A DNA stretch of 64,000 nucleotides from Cinclus cinclus (taxonomy: Eukaryota; Chordata; Aves; Passeriformes; Cinclidae): NCBI RefSeq assembly GCF_963662255.1, contig NC_085047.1, forward strand, positions 48,391,006 through 48,455,005, in the 5' to 3' direction. Both the position numbers and the translations under genes were made by a program. Below, piece by piece: positions 1 to 12,800 of this stretch. Within the stretch, counting starts at the first letter, position 1. Every line of letters begins with the position of its first letter. The notes under the pieces are model-generated. The model saw nothing but the letters and a program-made list of their open reading frames with translations. It searched no databases and was not told where the DNA came from.

Positions 1-351
1 GAAAAGCCCCAGGAAAACTTATAAAAGGTGATATTTCTCATCAGCTGAGATAACTAGTCCCTCCATATCTTATTATCATGGCTATGGATAAGCCTCATCC
101 AATTCATGCCCTGGTCATGGAACTTACTCATCCTACATGTAAGATGGCACAGAATTAGTAACACTGTCAATAATACCCCAAAACACAATAAATCAAGGAT
201 TATAAATCAGGCACTTCATTTTACCAGCACTTTATAAAACTCTCAATATACTCCTCCATATGTAGGGCTATCTTACAACCTAACAGCTTATACAGTAAAA
301 AAAACATTAATTATTATTTCTTTTTCTTCCAACTACTTAAAATTGCTGTGT

Positions 352-451
352 TAAAAAAATAAGAAAAAAAAACAAAAAACCAAAAAAACAAAAAAAAAAC
401 AACCAAAAAAAAAAAAAAAAAACAAAACAAAAAAACAACAACAAAACCAAA
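352..451. repeat. A-rich low-complexity tract (A with scattered C)
   Basis: About 100 bases of A-runs broken by single or double C, including 18 consecutive A at 405-422. No retrotransposed gene or SINE body precedes it that I recognise. Confidence 0.95.
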
Positions 452-2054
452 CGACTATTGCTCCTATAGGCCAGTGCAATTAAGCCAAATAAACCAGAAC
501 CCATTCTCACTGGGTATATAGTAATGAAGAACTTTTAAGCAAGAAGGGAAACAAACATGTGGAAACCATGGAGAACTATATCCTTCTGTGGGCAACTCAT
601 TATTGGTAGCTAACATAAAAATCCCTACTTTGATCCCAAGCTTTTACTCTGTTCTTGACATTAAGGGATAAGTTTCTTCAAGTCACACCAAGCAAGACTA
701 AATCAATACTTTACTAGAACAAGCATGATAGAAATCAACAGTAATCCTAAGAAAGTATCTGGATGAACTCACACCTGTGGAATACCCCTGCCTTTTTTTA
801 CTGAGTATCCATCAAGCCTATATGGTAAGTTTGTCAGGGGTTCTGAAAGAAATAGAATACTAGAAACAAATATAGCAAGCCTTTCACTTAGCCATAATAA
901 ACTTGGTTTTCCTTCCCAGCCCCAGAGCATCCAGCTGTTCTGGGGAAACCTGCGGAGGTGCCTGCCAATCAAACATTATGGTACTGGGATATCAATTTCC
1001 ATCAAATATTGAAAATATACAGCTTTACTTGAAACACAGAAGATGTAAAAACTGGAAAGTCCATCTGTTTAGTAGCCCTGATTCAGTGGGTCATTCTAAT
1101 AAATATGGAGCCTTCATAAATCAGTACAGGACATGTGCACATGCTTAAGCAGTCAGTTGAACCAGAGTAACATTATCAGTTTAGAGCTTTACAAGGGCTT
1201 AAAAACTCATTCATAAGACCACCAAGTGTCAGAGAACAAATATGAAAAAAAAAAATAATCGGACTGTAAAAAGTCACAGAGCTCAGGCTGAAAAAGCTAA
1301 GAAAATCAGGTTTTAATTTATTTTTATTTTACCTTTAGACCTTTGACATAATGGGGGGACTTGTTTCTAAAAATATGGACAATTCTGACATAATTGCTTT
1401 TAAGGGTTACGGTTGTTGAAGTCTCTGTACAAATTCAAGACGTAGCGCTATATTCCATAAATAACCTATCTTACCTACTCTTCCTGTTTGTTTTCCCATT
1501 TCCATTTTAACAAGTCACAAATACAAACCTTCAGCAGAGCATTTACTTGCATTACTGCCTTAAAATAAACTTTCAGATTTTACTGTTCTCTGTGTGCATA
1601 GTTTCCATACAGAACACGAAGTAACATTATTAATTCACTATTACAAATCTTCATAGCAGACTAAATTTGTTGACAGGCAGAAAACAAAAACATCCTGAAG
1701 CAGAGTTTGTGTGGTCTTCTCTGGACTGTACACTCAGGATCTTTAACAAACCTTGTGATAGAATGCCTGTGTATACTCATTTCTTAAAACCTCAGGAAAA
1801 ATTCCTGCTGTGTCCAGCTTTATATTTTAATTACAATACTGACAAACATTCTGGGATTTACCAGGCTATTATGCTGTAGGTGAACAGAGCAAATACTAAT
1901 TATTTTCACATGATGCTTAAATTCAACTGCTAAGTAAATGCAACCAGAAACTCTGCTGATTTCACTGAAAACAAGAGCAGACCCCTCATGCTGTAATAAG
2001 AAACATTATGAATGTTGTATAGGTTATATAATTAGCTGTTAAGCATGTTTCTTT

Positions 2055-2098
2055 TGTGTGTGTGTGCCATTGGGTGGTGTTTGTTGTTGTTGTTGTTG
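2055..2098 (+). repeat. Short (TG)n and (TTG)n microsatellites
   Basis: About six TG units near 2055-2066 and six TTG units at 2080-2098, separated by about 13 bases. Confidence 0.9.
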
Positions 2099-2804
2099 CT
2101 CTTGGGTATTTGCTTTGTTTTGGTTGGGTTTCTTTAGAAGCAGTGCACCATACCACCCATTCCCTCCCACCAAAGCTTTGCACACTAGAACAAGAAATGT
2201 TGGTATGTGAGGCAATGTAGTATCCAACAGAGAATGACACTATCAACTGCTTGCCAATAAAAAACAGACCTCAGGACTTGCTAAAACCAAGTGTGGAAGA
2301 CTGCAGCAGGGTAACAGTCATTCCCTAAGCTTGTCTTACAAAAACGCTGATACCCAGAGAAGAAGAACACAATCATAAGATAATCAGCTCCAAATCTCCT
2401 CTTTCCTCCCCTGCATTTCCCTGGAAGGGCTCACAAAGTCACTGAAACGACAGCAGGAGATAGAAAGGATAGAACTGTGCGCAGCCACTACACTTGTGGT
2501 TTATTGTAAGCATACAGCCATCCATGGCCCACAGAGAAAGAGACTTCAGGAAGAGAAGTCAGCAGCTTGTAGCATCATGTAGGCCAGAGGTGTCTTTAGC
2601 TGAAGAGAGCCACTCACCCCTGGGTCTGTGACCTCTGACAGGCATACCCCCACAAGGCCAAAATCAGCCTCACATTCTGCCTGCCCACATCTCATGCATT
2701 TTCATTTGATTGGAGCCTGGTGCTAATAATGCGTTTTTTCATGTTTTCCATTTCCATCATGTTTACACATGATGATTGTGGGTATGATCTTCATATGAAC
2801 CATT

Positions 2805-2868
2805 CACTTCAGAGTTGGACTCGATGATCCTTGTGGGTCCCTTCCAACTCAGAGATTCACCCTCCTTG
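2805..2868 (+). mobile_element. CR1 LINE 3' terminal fragment (very short)
   Basis: About 60 bases with the CR1 3' terminal words AGTTGGACTCGATGATCCTT and GTGGGTCCCTTCCAACTCAG on the plus strand. It is too short for a sure border or subfamily. Confidence 0.75.
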
Positions 2869-4346
2869 AACAGCCACTCGTCCATCTCAGAAGACCTAAC
2901 ATGACCCTCACACAGCAAGCTCCAGAAGTAAGAGATATTAAACTTACACACTGGTTTAATTATAAGCTAAGTCAATCGCAAACACTATCTGCTTCTGTAG
3001 TTACCTAAAAACTACTGCTAGCCACAGCAGTTTAAAGGGTTCTCCAAGTCAACTTCTTCCATCATCCTATAATTAATTTCCAAACCACTAGCTTTGATAT
3101 AAATGAAGGTATATAAATTACACAATCTGCTAACTCACTAGAGTGCACTGAAGTGCCAGCTCAATTTGTTTTACCAATCCAAGAATTTACTTTTTACAGC
3201 TGCTGTTTTCTTTCCCATCTGTGGATATCTGAATCATCAGATGTAACAATTCTTTCAGTGTGCTGAAAAAAGTGGTTTCAATCAAAACACCAGCCACATC
3301 CCCTTCCCCCAGTGTTAAGTGAAAAATATTCCAAGGGGAACTTAAGAATTAAGCAAGGAATCCATTGCATAACCCCAATCAAGATAACATGGCCAATCCT
3401 ACTTAATGGGAAATTTTCCACTCTATCTTCTTAATTGCAACCTAGAAGCTTCACCATTTCAGGTGAAATCTTTGACTTCAATCTGCCTGGCTGTTCTGCC
3501 AGAGAGATCTGTAAAGACATCTGGCACAAGCAAATTTACAGGAGAACAGGAATGATCGACATAAAGGCAAGAAGAACTTAAGTTTAAGCCAAAGCTGGCA
3601 AAATATATTAGAACTATTTATAGCAACACCCATTGGGCAGAAGAGTCACCGGAAGTGCTTTCCACAATAAATGGCACATATGCAAGAGCTAACCTTGAAA
3701 CCTGTCTTGAAACCTAGAAAGAAATACCACTTTCAGAACAGATCCTCACTTTTGCCACTCTTCCAAGTTTAGTACCAAACCTGACTAAGCCAGCAAGCTA
3801 CTTCAATTTCTGAATGCAGCAGACAACTTCCAAAGACCTAGTTATAAGGAAGGGTGCAAAGCATATGGCCACAAAGCCTAGTGAAGATTATAAAGCTGGC
3901 AGTAGTCCAGCTACAGGACTCGTCACATTCCTCTATGCCCTCCCTCTCTTTTGTGATTCCTACAATTGACCAGTCTTCAAACCATTGGTTATTTAATTGC
4001 TTCTGTGTACTCTCAAAATTTAGCAGTGGACAGAAACACAAATCCAAACACAGTTGAGTTTTCTAGGTGAAATGTGTCACCTGCTTACATAAACTGATAC
4101 AAAAGCCAGGATTGAGGCCCATAAAATGGATACTCAAAACCTCAGTAGGATTGAAAATACTTAGTTACTAACATTTTATAATGTATAGTATAATACAATC
4201 AACTTGACAGCAACATGAATCTCCACATTCAACTCACAAAATTTTTCAGTGAAGCATTTGCACACTTTGGTAACAATAAGAAAATTATTGAGTATCCACA
4301 AAACTTCCCTGGCTTTCTTCTACTCTGAAAACCATCTCACAATGCC

Positions 4347-4428
4347 AAAAAAAAAAAAACCCAAAAAAACAAAAAAAACAAAACAAAAAAAACAAGAAAA
4401 AAAAAACACACTAAAACAAACCCAAACC
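4347..4428. repeat. A-rich low-complexity tract
   Basis: A-runs separated by C or CCC, including 13 consecutive A at 4347-4359; same make-up as the tract at 352-451. Confidence 0.95.
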
Positions 4429-6233
4429 TTGACAGCAGTAAGGACATTCATCTTGTTCCACAGTGCAACAGATGAGGTAGTGCATGGGGAGCAGAGTAGG
4501 CTGTATACCTGAAAATACATAATCTCTAAGGTTCTTGCAAGGCCAGAAGTACAAATATTAGCAGGGAGGTTGTTTTGCTTACTAACTCACTGAAAAGTGC
4601 ACTTTGGAGAAATGAGCCTGAAAATTACACATTTCTAAAGCCCAATTCTAAGAGTTCATCCCTTCCTCAGATTTACAGAAGAAGATATAAGGACACTAGT
4701 TGAGAGCTATGCAAACCTTTAAAAGCCAAAGACTAACTCTGAATCCTTCACTAGTTCATTTTAAAAGAAACAGTACAAACATCTCCCAGTTTAGAGGAAA
4801 TCTGAGAACCTTCACAATACACAATTCACTTCAAATTCAACCTGTACACACAACACCATTTAGCAAATGGATCATGGAAGATGAGATCCCAGCTGCATAT
4901 TTTCAATTTACTCTTTTAAGTTAAAAACAAAACTAAGAGAAAAAACAAGTAAGCCCATCAATAGCTGTTGCTCAGTATTACTGCAGTGCTCAGCCTGTGC
5001 TATATGCTGATTTAGATAGATAAGAGCACACAGTGTGATTACTCCAATGATGCCTCACAGCCCTTCCTAAAACATGTCAGATGACTGTCACTGATCTGAC
5101 ATGGCAGAACTTGCTTATTTAATAACACCATGATTCTGCTTGATGAATACTATCTACTGTGCCAAGAAAAACATCCTATGCAGGACCCAGAGATACTGTA
5201 TGGGATCAATCAAATTCAAAGCTATGAAAATGATTTAACTTCAACCTGAAATTCCTTCAGTTAGGCAAGTAATTTAAAATGTCTTGATACAAAGAGTCCT
5301 TAACCTGCATAACAAGTCTCAGGTTCCCACATATTCGGATCAAATCTTGCCTTCAGATATTGAGATATCAGATAAACAGATCATACCAGATTTTTTTGTA
5401 TCCAGGGGCAGTCCAGATTAATAAACCCATCAAGAGCTGTGACAAGTGCTGTAGAGAACAATTCAAGGATGTTTCCAGTTCTGAAATAAACTTTTTATGC
5501 AGGAGCCAAGAAACTTGTTTAAATAGGGAAAAAAATACACCCTAAAGGAACATCTGTCATCTGTCATCTATTTCCAAGCATGTTCTACATAGTTTAAAAA
5601 GAAAAATGAAACAGATCCTTACACAAACTTCATCTGATCACAGAAAAATAATCTCCAGAAGTATCAGTCAGATATACCATCTCAAACACATACACTGTGT
5701 AAAGGGCTGCAGATACTTCAAGTACCTCCAAGATCAGTTCAAGATCATGGCAAGGAAGAGCATCAAAGAGCTGACTATTCAAAAAAGTAAGTGGTTAAGT
5801 ACTCAAGCAAACTTAACACAGCATGTCAGGTGGCTGCACACTAAACTTCAGGCTCTCAGTAAGGAAAAGCAGCATCTATAATATGGAATATATATTAAGT
5901 CTCCCCTACAGCCCCAGAGCTGGAGAGGCTTTGGGGCAGGGGGAGAAGTAAGGAAGAATTAGGAGCAAAGAAGGGCTTTTACCAAATTAAGAAGTAAAAT
6001 CTAGTTGTTCAAGACTTCACTAACTAGTCATCTCCCACCTTGCAGAATAAATAACATGGCAGTGTGGGATGCCAGATATGGTGATCCTCATACCTTATCA
6101 TTCTGAAATAAAACCTGAAGTTTTCTGCATGATTACTTTTTCCTCACATTAGAGAGAGAAATGCTGATTATGGCAGTGGCATCTTAAAAATGCCGGTCTT
6201 CACTGTAATCTTGACTGAAATACTGATTCATTA

Positions 6234-6302
6234 AAACAAAAAAAACAAAAAACAAAAAACAAAACAAAAAAAAAAAAAAAACCAAAAAAAAAAACAGAAA
6301 CA
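6234..6302. repeat. A-rich low-complexity tract
   Basis: A-runs with scattered C, including 16 consecutive A at 6266-6281. Confidence 0.95.
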
Positions 6303-7367
6303 AGAAAGTGACAAAAGTTTCAGCATTCTCAGACCAAAGGACTGACATCCTAAGTATTTATCCAGTGCAATACAGCTGCCAAAAGCATCTTGAAAGCAGT
6401 AAGTCTTTTGCAATCCTTCTTTGAGTTCCAACAGGGCAAAGCTGGCAGCATAAGAAACAACTCCAGAAACAACTGCAGTCAAAAGGGCAACTCATCAAAT
6501 GTTCTTCAAATGCTATGAAAGACAATACCACATTTGTTCAGTTTGACATTTTTTAATATTTCTAACTTTAGCAAGAAGCATGTATATCCTGGGATGACCA
6601 AGGATTTCAAATATTATAGCCACAACCCTCTTCTCTTCACACTAAGAACAGCATTAGGTTTACTACATGATTTTCATTCACTCCAGAACTGCTCTATGTA
6701 GGTGACTCTGTCTACTGCTTTCAGTATATGTTAGATATTTGACCACAGAACAGTTTGTGGTACATATTAAGATAGTTTAAATCTCATACCACAGGAAGGG
6801 GAAAGAAGAAATGCTTGTTCTGGACACCAAAACATCTTGTGTGATTACCAAAATCAACTGTACTCTGCCAAGAGGAAGCAGTCTGTTAGTTTTGCTAATA
6901 AGCTAGAATGAGTCAGTGTCTCTATATGTTGATATTTTAGCTTTATTGAATTCATTCATCAGAACAGACTTTTTATTTCCTTCTACTTTCTCTTTGGAAT
7001 ACAATAATTCAGCTTTTCCTGGAAGCAAACAAAGCAGAAGCCTGCTCTTCTTTAGACTTCCCGGAAGTTATGTTTCTCTCAAGTAATTTCTCAGAGTTAA
7101 AAGCCCATGTTTCAACCTGATGGACAAACCTTTAGATCAAGGAGACACCACAACCTTCTGCTCCAGATCATGAAGAGACAGGATTCTGTTACACTGCCCA
7201 AACCACAGGCTTCTGTGTTGCTCTTTTTTAAGCTGTCAGTACATGTCAATGCCCCCAAACAGCTAAGGAGAATTCAGCCAAGAAAATAACATTGGTATGT
7301 GGGTATACAAGTCAGTCTATAATTTATCCCCGCTGTCCCCCAAAAAGATGGTATTTTCTCCTTATAT

Positions 7368-7715
7368 TAAATCATAGGATGTTTTGGGTTGCAAGGACCT
7401 TAAAGATCATCTAGTTCCAACCCCATCCCGAGACCAAGTTGCACAGAGCTCCATCCAGCCTGGCTTTGAACACTTCCAGGTATGGGGCACCCACAATTTC
7501 CCCAAGCAACCTGTTTCAGCATCTCACCACCCTCACAGTAAGGAATTTTTTCTTAACATGTAATCTAAACCTACTCTCTCACCGTTTGAAGCCATTCCCC
7601 CTTGTCCTGTCACTATATGTTCTTGTAAAAAGTCCCTCTCCAACTTTTCTGCAAGCTCCTCCCTTCACATATACAAAGGCAACAGGAAGGCAATTAGGTC
7701 ACCCCTAATCCTTCA
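7368..7715 (-). mobile_element. CR1 LINE 3' end
   Basis: On the minus strand the fragment shows the CR1 3' region: ACAAGGGGGAATGGCTTC, the CACCCTCACAGTAAGGAATT block in reverse, GCCAGGCTGGATGGAGCTC, AAGGTCCTTGCAACCC and a terminal CATCCTATGAT, the typical CR1 3' tail. It is truncated on its 5' side, the usual result of incomplete reverse transcription. It is sense relative to ATP8A2. Confidence 0.92.
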
Positions 7716-10289
7716 GGTAGAATGCTTTAAAGATTCAGATCTCTTCTACAGATACTGGCTTTTTTATATATTTATACCTCTATCTGTGTACAGGGGTTTT
7801 TTATATGCACAAGTGTACATATATTATCACTATTATATCACCTTGGTTGATATAAACAAAATACAGCCATCCTGATTCAATGAGATTAGAACTTTCCTGA
7901 GACAAAGAACAGTCACTAATGCAGCCAGGACTACATTGAAGGAGTTTTATCATGGCTAGCAAGTAAGGAATCAATGTTTGTTAATTATAAGACTGAACGC
8001 TAGTCCCAACAAAATGCAGACGAGATGACAGAACTCATCTATCCTCCAGAAGAATGTGATACATAAGGAAAGCCTAATATTGAGTAGATTGATTTGTACA
8101 AAACAGGATCACCTCAAGATGATTTTCTCATGATGCAACATTTCCAACACAGACATGTGTCAAAACTAGTGCTCACTATGACAGAATTATTTCATATTTT
8201 CAAATCACATTACATGTGTAGCCTGGAAAAGAGAAAGTTTTGTTTCTAACCTTCCATGTAAGGTAGCATCAATTTGTAAGACACCAAAATAAAGCTGGAA
8301 GGACAGAATTTCCCTCTCTAAAGACTAATAAAATTTAAATAGGGCTAGAGAAAGCTATAGCTTCAATTATTTGTAGTCTTCCACTCTTAATTTCCTCTCC
8401 AAAATCCCCTTTTAAAAAAAATCAAAACAACCACTATTAGCATCTGTGCAGTTAATAGTTCAGTTGAATGGTAGTGTAAGTAACAGAGGCCATACCCCTG
8501 TCAGAGTTCATAGCCAAAGTTATTCCCGTACTTAAGTAAAAGGAAACTGCTTTGAGAATTAAGCCAAACAGCAAACTAAACTCTAAGCTACTCGAGACAG
8601 CCCCACACATACACAAGCCAACTGTCATAATAGTCTTCCTTTCAAGTGCTAGTGTACTATCAATTCTGTTTCTCCAAGCGAAGCTGAGAAAGTTGCAGAG
8701 GCACTGATGAGGACAAGCAAGCTCTGTAATAAAACCGACTTTTAAGAAGCAGATTGCTTTTAACCCAAGTTGCTTGCTTAAAGCCCTGGTTTTGATTTAG
8801 AAACAATACACATATTGAGCAGGAATTTGAGAGAACTTGCAGTTCCTGAAATACCCTTTGAGATTTTACTTCTACCCTGACAGCATGACAAGCATCAGAA
8901 GTTACTCACACTCCTTGGAATATGCATTTTTTTTCCCTTTTACCCTGGGCTGACTAGGCAACAAAACAACACACAAAGGGGTTTCCAGAAGGATCTGATA
9001 TAAGCTGTACTCCCATGACCTTACTTATTCCCCAACAGCCTCTCAAAAACGGAGAACACGTACATTCATCGATTATTTCCATCCAACTGGGATCACTTTG
9101 ACTCCTTAAAGAGCTAGGTCAGGCTTCCTGCCCTTTGGCAGCTGCTCAGTGGTAGGCAAGGTGCAACAGTCTATCCTGGACACTTTGTTCCTGGCCTCAG
9201 CCTCATCTGTGCCCTCAGGACTTCTAATGAAACAGAGCCTAGCAAGCAGACAGGAAGGCAGCATTCTCCTGCTTGGGTCAGCCCCTTTGGAAAGCAACTG
9301 GATAGAGGCATCTAAGCCTGACCATGCTTCTGTTTGAGACAAAACAGCATCTACACTGCCCTGCTAGGGCAGATGAAAGTTATGGAACACACTACACATG
9401 CCCTGAAGGACAGGTGTGTGGACACTCCAAGACCTGGGAAACACAGATGTCGGAGGAAGAAGCAGAGATTGAAAGCTGGAACAGCAAGGATTTAAGGGAA
9501 CTGGATTTTCCCTCATATCCCAAAACTAAAATTAAGAGCTCTACACCTCTGCATCCAAGCAAAGGACAGTTGCAGGATTAAAAGTGCTAACCTTAGACTA
9601 CAGTTTTTTAAACCCATAAATTACAGTGCTAAAATAGAAGCACATATCAGGAAAGGGGAAAAACACTGTTGGGTTACACAAGCAAGATGCTAGGAAACAT
9701 TCCTGCTAGATCCCAGATCTTCACTATCTGAACACTTCTAGATCTGTAGGATCAAATAACTCTTATTTAACAACTGAAGGAAAGTAACAGGAGAGTTATT
9801 CAAAACACAAGCATTGGCACCACACATAAATTATGAAAACTAAAGCATTTAGTGCTATAGTATCAGAATATGAGAAATCCAGATAGCTATGTATTTGTTC
9901 AGCTGATACAAGACCCATAACCAAACTATCTGCAAAGCAATAGATCATGAAATGAGAAAAGCATGACAAAACTATCAAAGTGGTTTAATGCATGCCAGCC
10001 TGTTTAATCTACTTACTAGTTTTACTAAAAGATTTGTCATGATGTAAGCTCTTTTGTTGCACTTTGATTACAAAATTACTTCACAACAATAACATCAAGT
10101 AAATACCTCAACACTGTGCAGTGTAAACACTTTTGTCAAAGAAAGTCTGAAGATTAGATTTTGCAATAGAGCTCTACCAAGATCAATTAATGCTCAGTGC
10201 TACTTACCTTCAAAACACCAGAAGAAATGCAATCCTTGTGTCTTGCAATTTGAGCACAGCAGACTACAGTGACAAAAAGACAAAAACTG

Positions 10290-10455
10290 CTGCCCAGAGA
10301 GCTTGTGGAAACCCCATCCCCAGACACAATCAGTAATGGCCAGGTTGGATGGGGCCCTGAGCAATCTGATCTAGGGAATGGAACCCCTGTTCATGGCAGA
10401 AGGGGCTGAAACTAGATCTTTAAGGTCCCTTCCAACTAACACCATTCTACAGTTA
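10290..10455 (+). mobile_element. CR1 LINE 3' end, short
   Basis: Plus-strand CR1 terminal region: GCTTGTGGAAACCCCATCCC, AATGGCCAGGTTGGATGGGG, GATCTTTAAGGTCCCTTCCA, ending near ACCATTCTACAG. The left edge is uncertain. It lies next to the candidate cryptic exon at 10208-10263. It is antisense to ATP8A2. Confidence 0.88.
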
Positions 10456-12717
10456 TACGAAAAATAAAAAGGTATGAAAAAGCAAGTATAAACAAGATTT
10501 CTTTGAGCAATTAATTTTCATTTAGCTGGCAGCAGATATGTGAGCAATGACAAACCAGATGTGGTACGGATCCAAATCCCCCTCCTGCCCTCAGTTTCAC
10601 CCTCGAAATGGCACAGGGCAGGCAGCTCCTCCAGGCCATCCTTTGCCACACGGCACATGAAGAGCCAGTAGCAGTACACAGCCTCCCCTCAACTCCTCAA
10701 GTCTCTGGAGAGGTGTGGCCTGGGTCTATGGACCAGCTCCCTACAGGCAATCCAGAAGTTGCCATACAATTGTGACTTTTTATACTGAATTCTAATTCAG
10801 TGCCAAAATCAAATTTATTTTTGCAGCTATCTTATAAAAAAGGTTTGTTCCTACACCACAGCTTCAACTACTCAGGAGAGACTGGATTCAGTGATAAAAC
10901 AGAATGGTGGGGGGCTCCTGAAGATCCTATCTAGAACGTTTGAAAAACGTGAATATAACAAGGTAACATGAAAACCTGATAAAACCTGAAAAGCTAAGGG
11001 TTTATAAGAGATGATGGTACATAGCATCAAGATCTTTGTAGATATCAGCCAGTAGCCTGAGATTATTTTATGCTACTTGTCCCCCTTAAATAACATTAAC
11101 TTCTCAGCACAGGCTATACCCTTAGGGAAGGGTGATGTGCATGAACAAGCATATGTCTCCTGACAGCAGCTTCAGACAGGCACTGCCTGGCCATGGTCTG
11201 GCTTGCATCACCCTTAGGTAGCGGTGGGAAAGGAAACAAGCAGAACAAGGAGAGCTTTGCCACTGGCCTCCTTGAAGATCAAAAGACCCAAAAGCCTCCA
11301 CTCAGCCGTTGCCTAGTCATTTTCTTAGCTAGATTATTTCGGGACAAAAATAAAGTAACATCTTGAGCATTCCAAGCACTTCCACATTGCACAGGAGCAG
11401 AAGAATGGCCTTTGCTAAACACAGTCCTATTTAATACTACTTGAAGCGACATTAAAAGGCTATTTACCCTCGTCATCACATCACGTTTAAGACAATTTCT
11501 TCACCAGCCACAGTTCATCCAGAACTCAAATTTCAGACACACTGAAAATCTGAAAGATGACACGTGTTCAGTTGACAATTTAGTGTCTTCATACTTTTAA
11601 AGCTACATAGGAGACGACAATCCCAGGTAGTGTGTTTGAGAGGAATGGAGACAAGATGAATTCCCTTGGTTCAATGACTAAACAGTTGCATCCAAGGACC
11701 ATTCTGTAAGTGCTGTCCTGATGCTGGACACTAAGGATAGCTTTCAAATAACTACATACAACTATTTTAATAATCTTGAAGTTCCAATATTGTATATAAT
11801 CTGTGGGACAGCTCCCAAACAAATAATTACTCACTGAAACAGTATTAATATTACATAATCTTAAGATCATGTAACAATTGGTTTCAGCAACTTAATACTT
11901 TTGATATAAAAAAAAAAATCCATAAAAGCCTTCTCCCCAGCCAAGTCAACAAATGCTTTATTTGGGGCAATGAATTCTAACAAGAATCTGAAATACCGAA
12001 AACAAGCAGTTTTTCAAACTGTATGCAAGACCCCTGAAACTGCGAGACACTGAGCCCCCATTTATCCCAGCCTCTAGTATCCAGATACTGCATTCCTCCC
12101 AGAGCTTATTCCAGTATCTGACAAGATGATCACATTCACCTATTAAAAAAATTCTATGCAAATGCACTATTTCAAAAGACAGCACCATAAATATTTTCAG
12201 TGCTCCAATGCCATTGCAGAGAAACACACAGTTAAGGTAATAATATTCACAACTCCCAGTCCAAAACACTCATTCTTACCTCACACAGGCTGCCTTTCTG
12301 ACTGTGTGAACTGAAATACCATATGGGAAATAGGGATTTAGCCACAATGACTTTGGACACTGAAATCAGTTAGGGCAGAACACATCTTTTGGAAGACATT
12401 AGCAGAGTTGAACAACAAAGGGCATATCTTTAAACAAAATGTAGCAGTAATTATCCTGGGCTTAGCCAGTGGTTGTCTTTGCTACAAACACATCTATACT
12501 TTTCTGCTTCGAGCTTCCTTCAGGCCCTAGTTAACCTTTGCTCATAAAGCATGATATGTTCCAAAAACACTTAATGGAAAAGAATATTGTAACCAGCCAA
12601 CTGCACATGTGAGCCCCAACTTAAGATTACTGAAACTGCATTATGAGGCAGCAGACACGGTTTTAAAACTGTACTGGCCATTTTTATAGCAAACTCTATT
12701 CAATGCCTTATTAGAAT

Positions 12718-12800
12718 TAAAAAAAAAAAACAAACAAAAAAAACCAAACCAAACCAAACCAAAACAAACACACACACACACAAAAAAAACCCCCACACCC
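12718..12800. repeat. A-rich tract with AAACC and (CA)n
   Basis: An A12 run, then repeated AAACC words and a short (CA)7 near 12768-12781, then A8 and C5. Compound simple repeat. Confidence 0.93.

Noticed and set aside
352..451. Poly(A) tail of a processed pseudogene
   Set aside because: No coding or exon-like body is found on its 5' side, and the C-interrupted A pattern recurs in several places as a simple repeat.
9100..9580. Overlapping open frames on both strands in a less AT-rich patch, possible small gene
   Set aside because: No similarity recognised, no splice context matching ATP8A2, and frames on both strands are equally long, which fits composition rather than coding.
10560..10750. 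GC-richer patch as a CpG island or promoter
   Set aside because: CpG dinucleotides are few and there is no start-site context; it may be an unrecognised old repeat.
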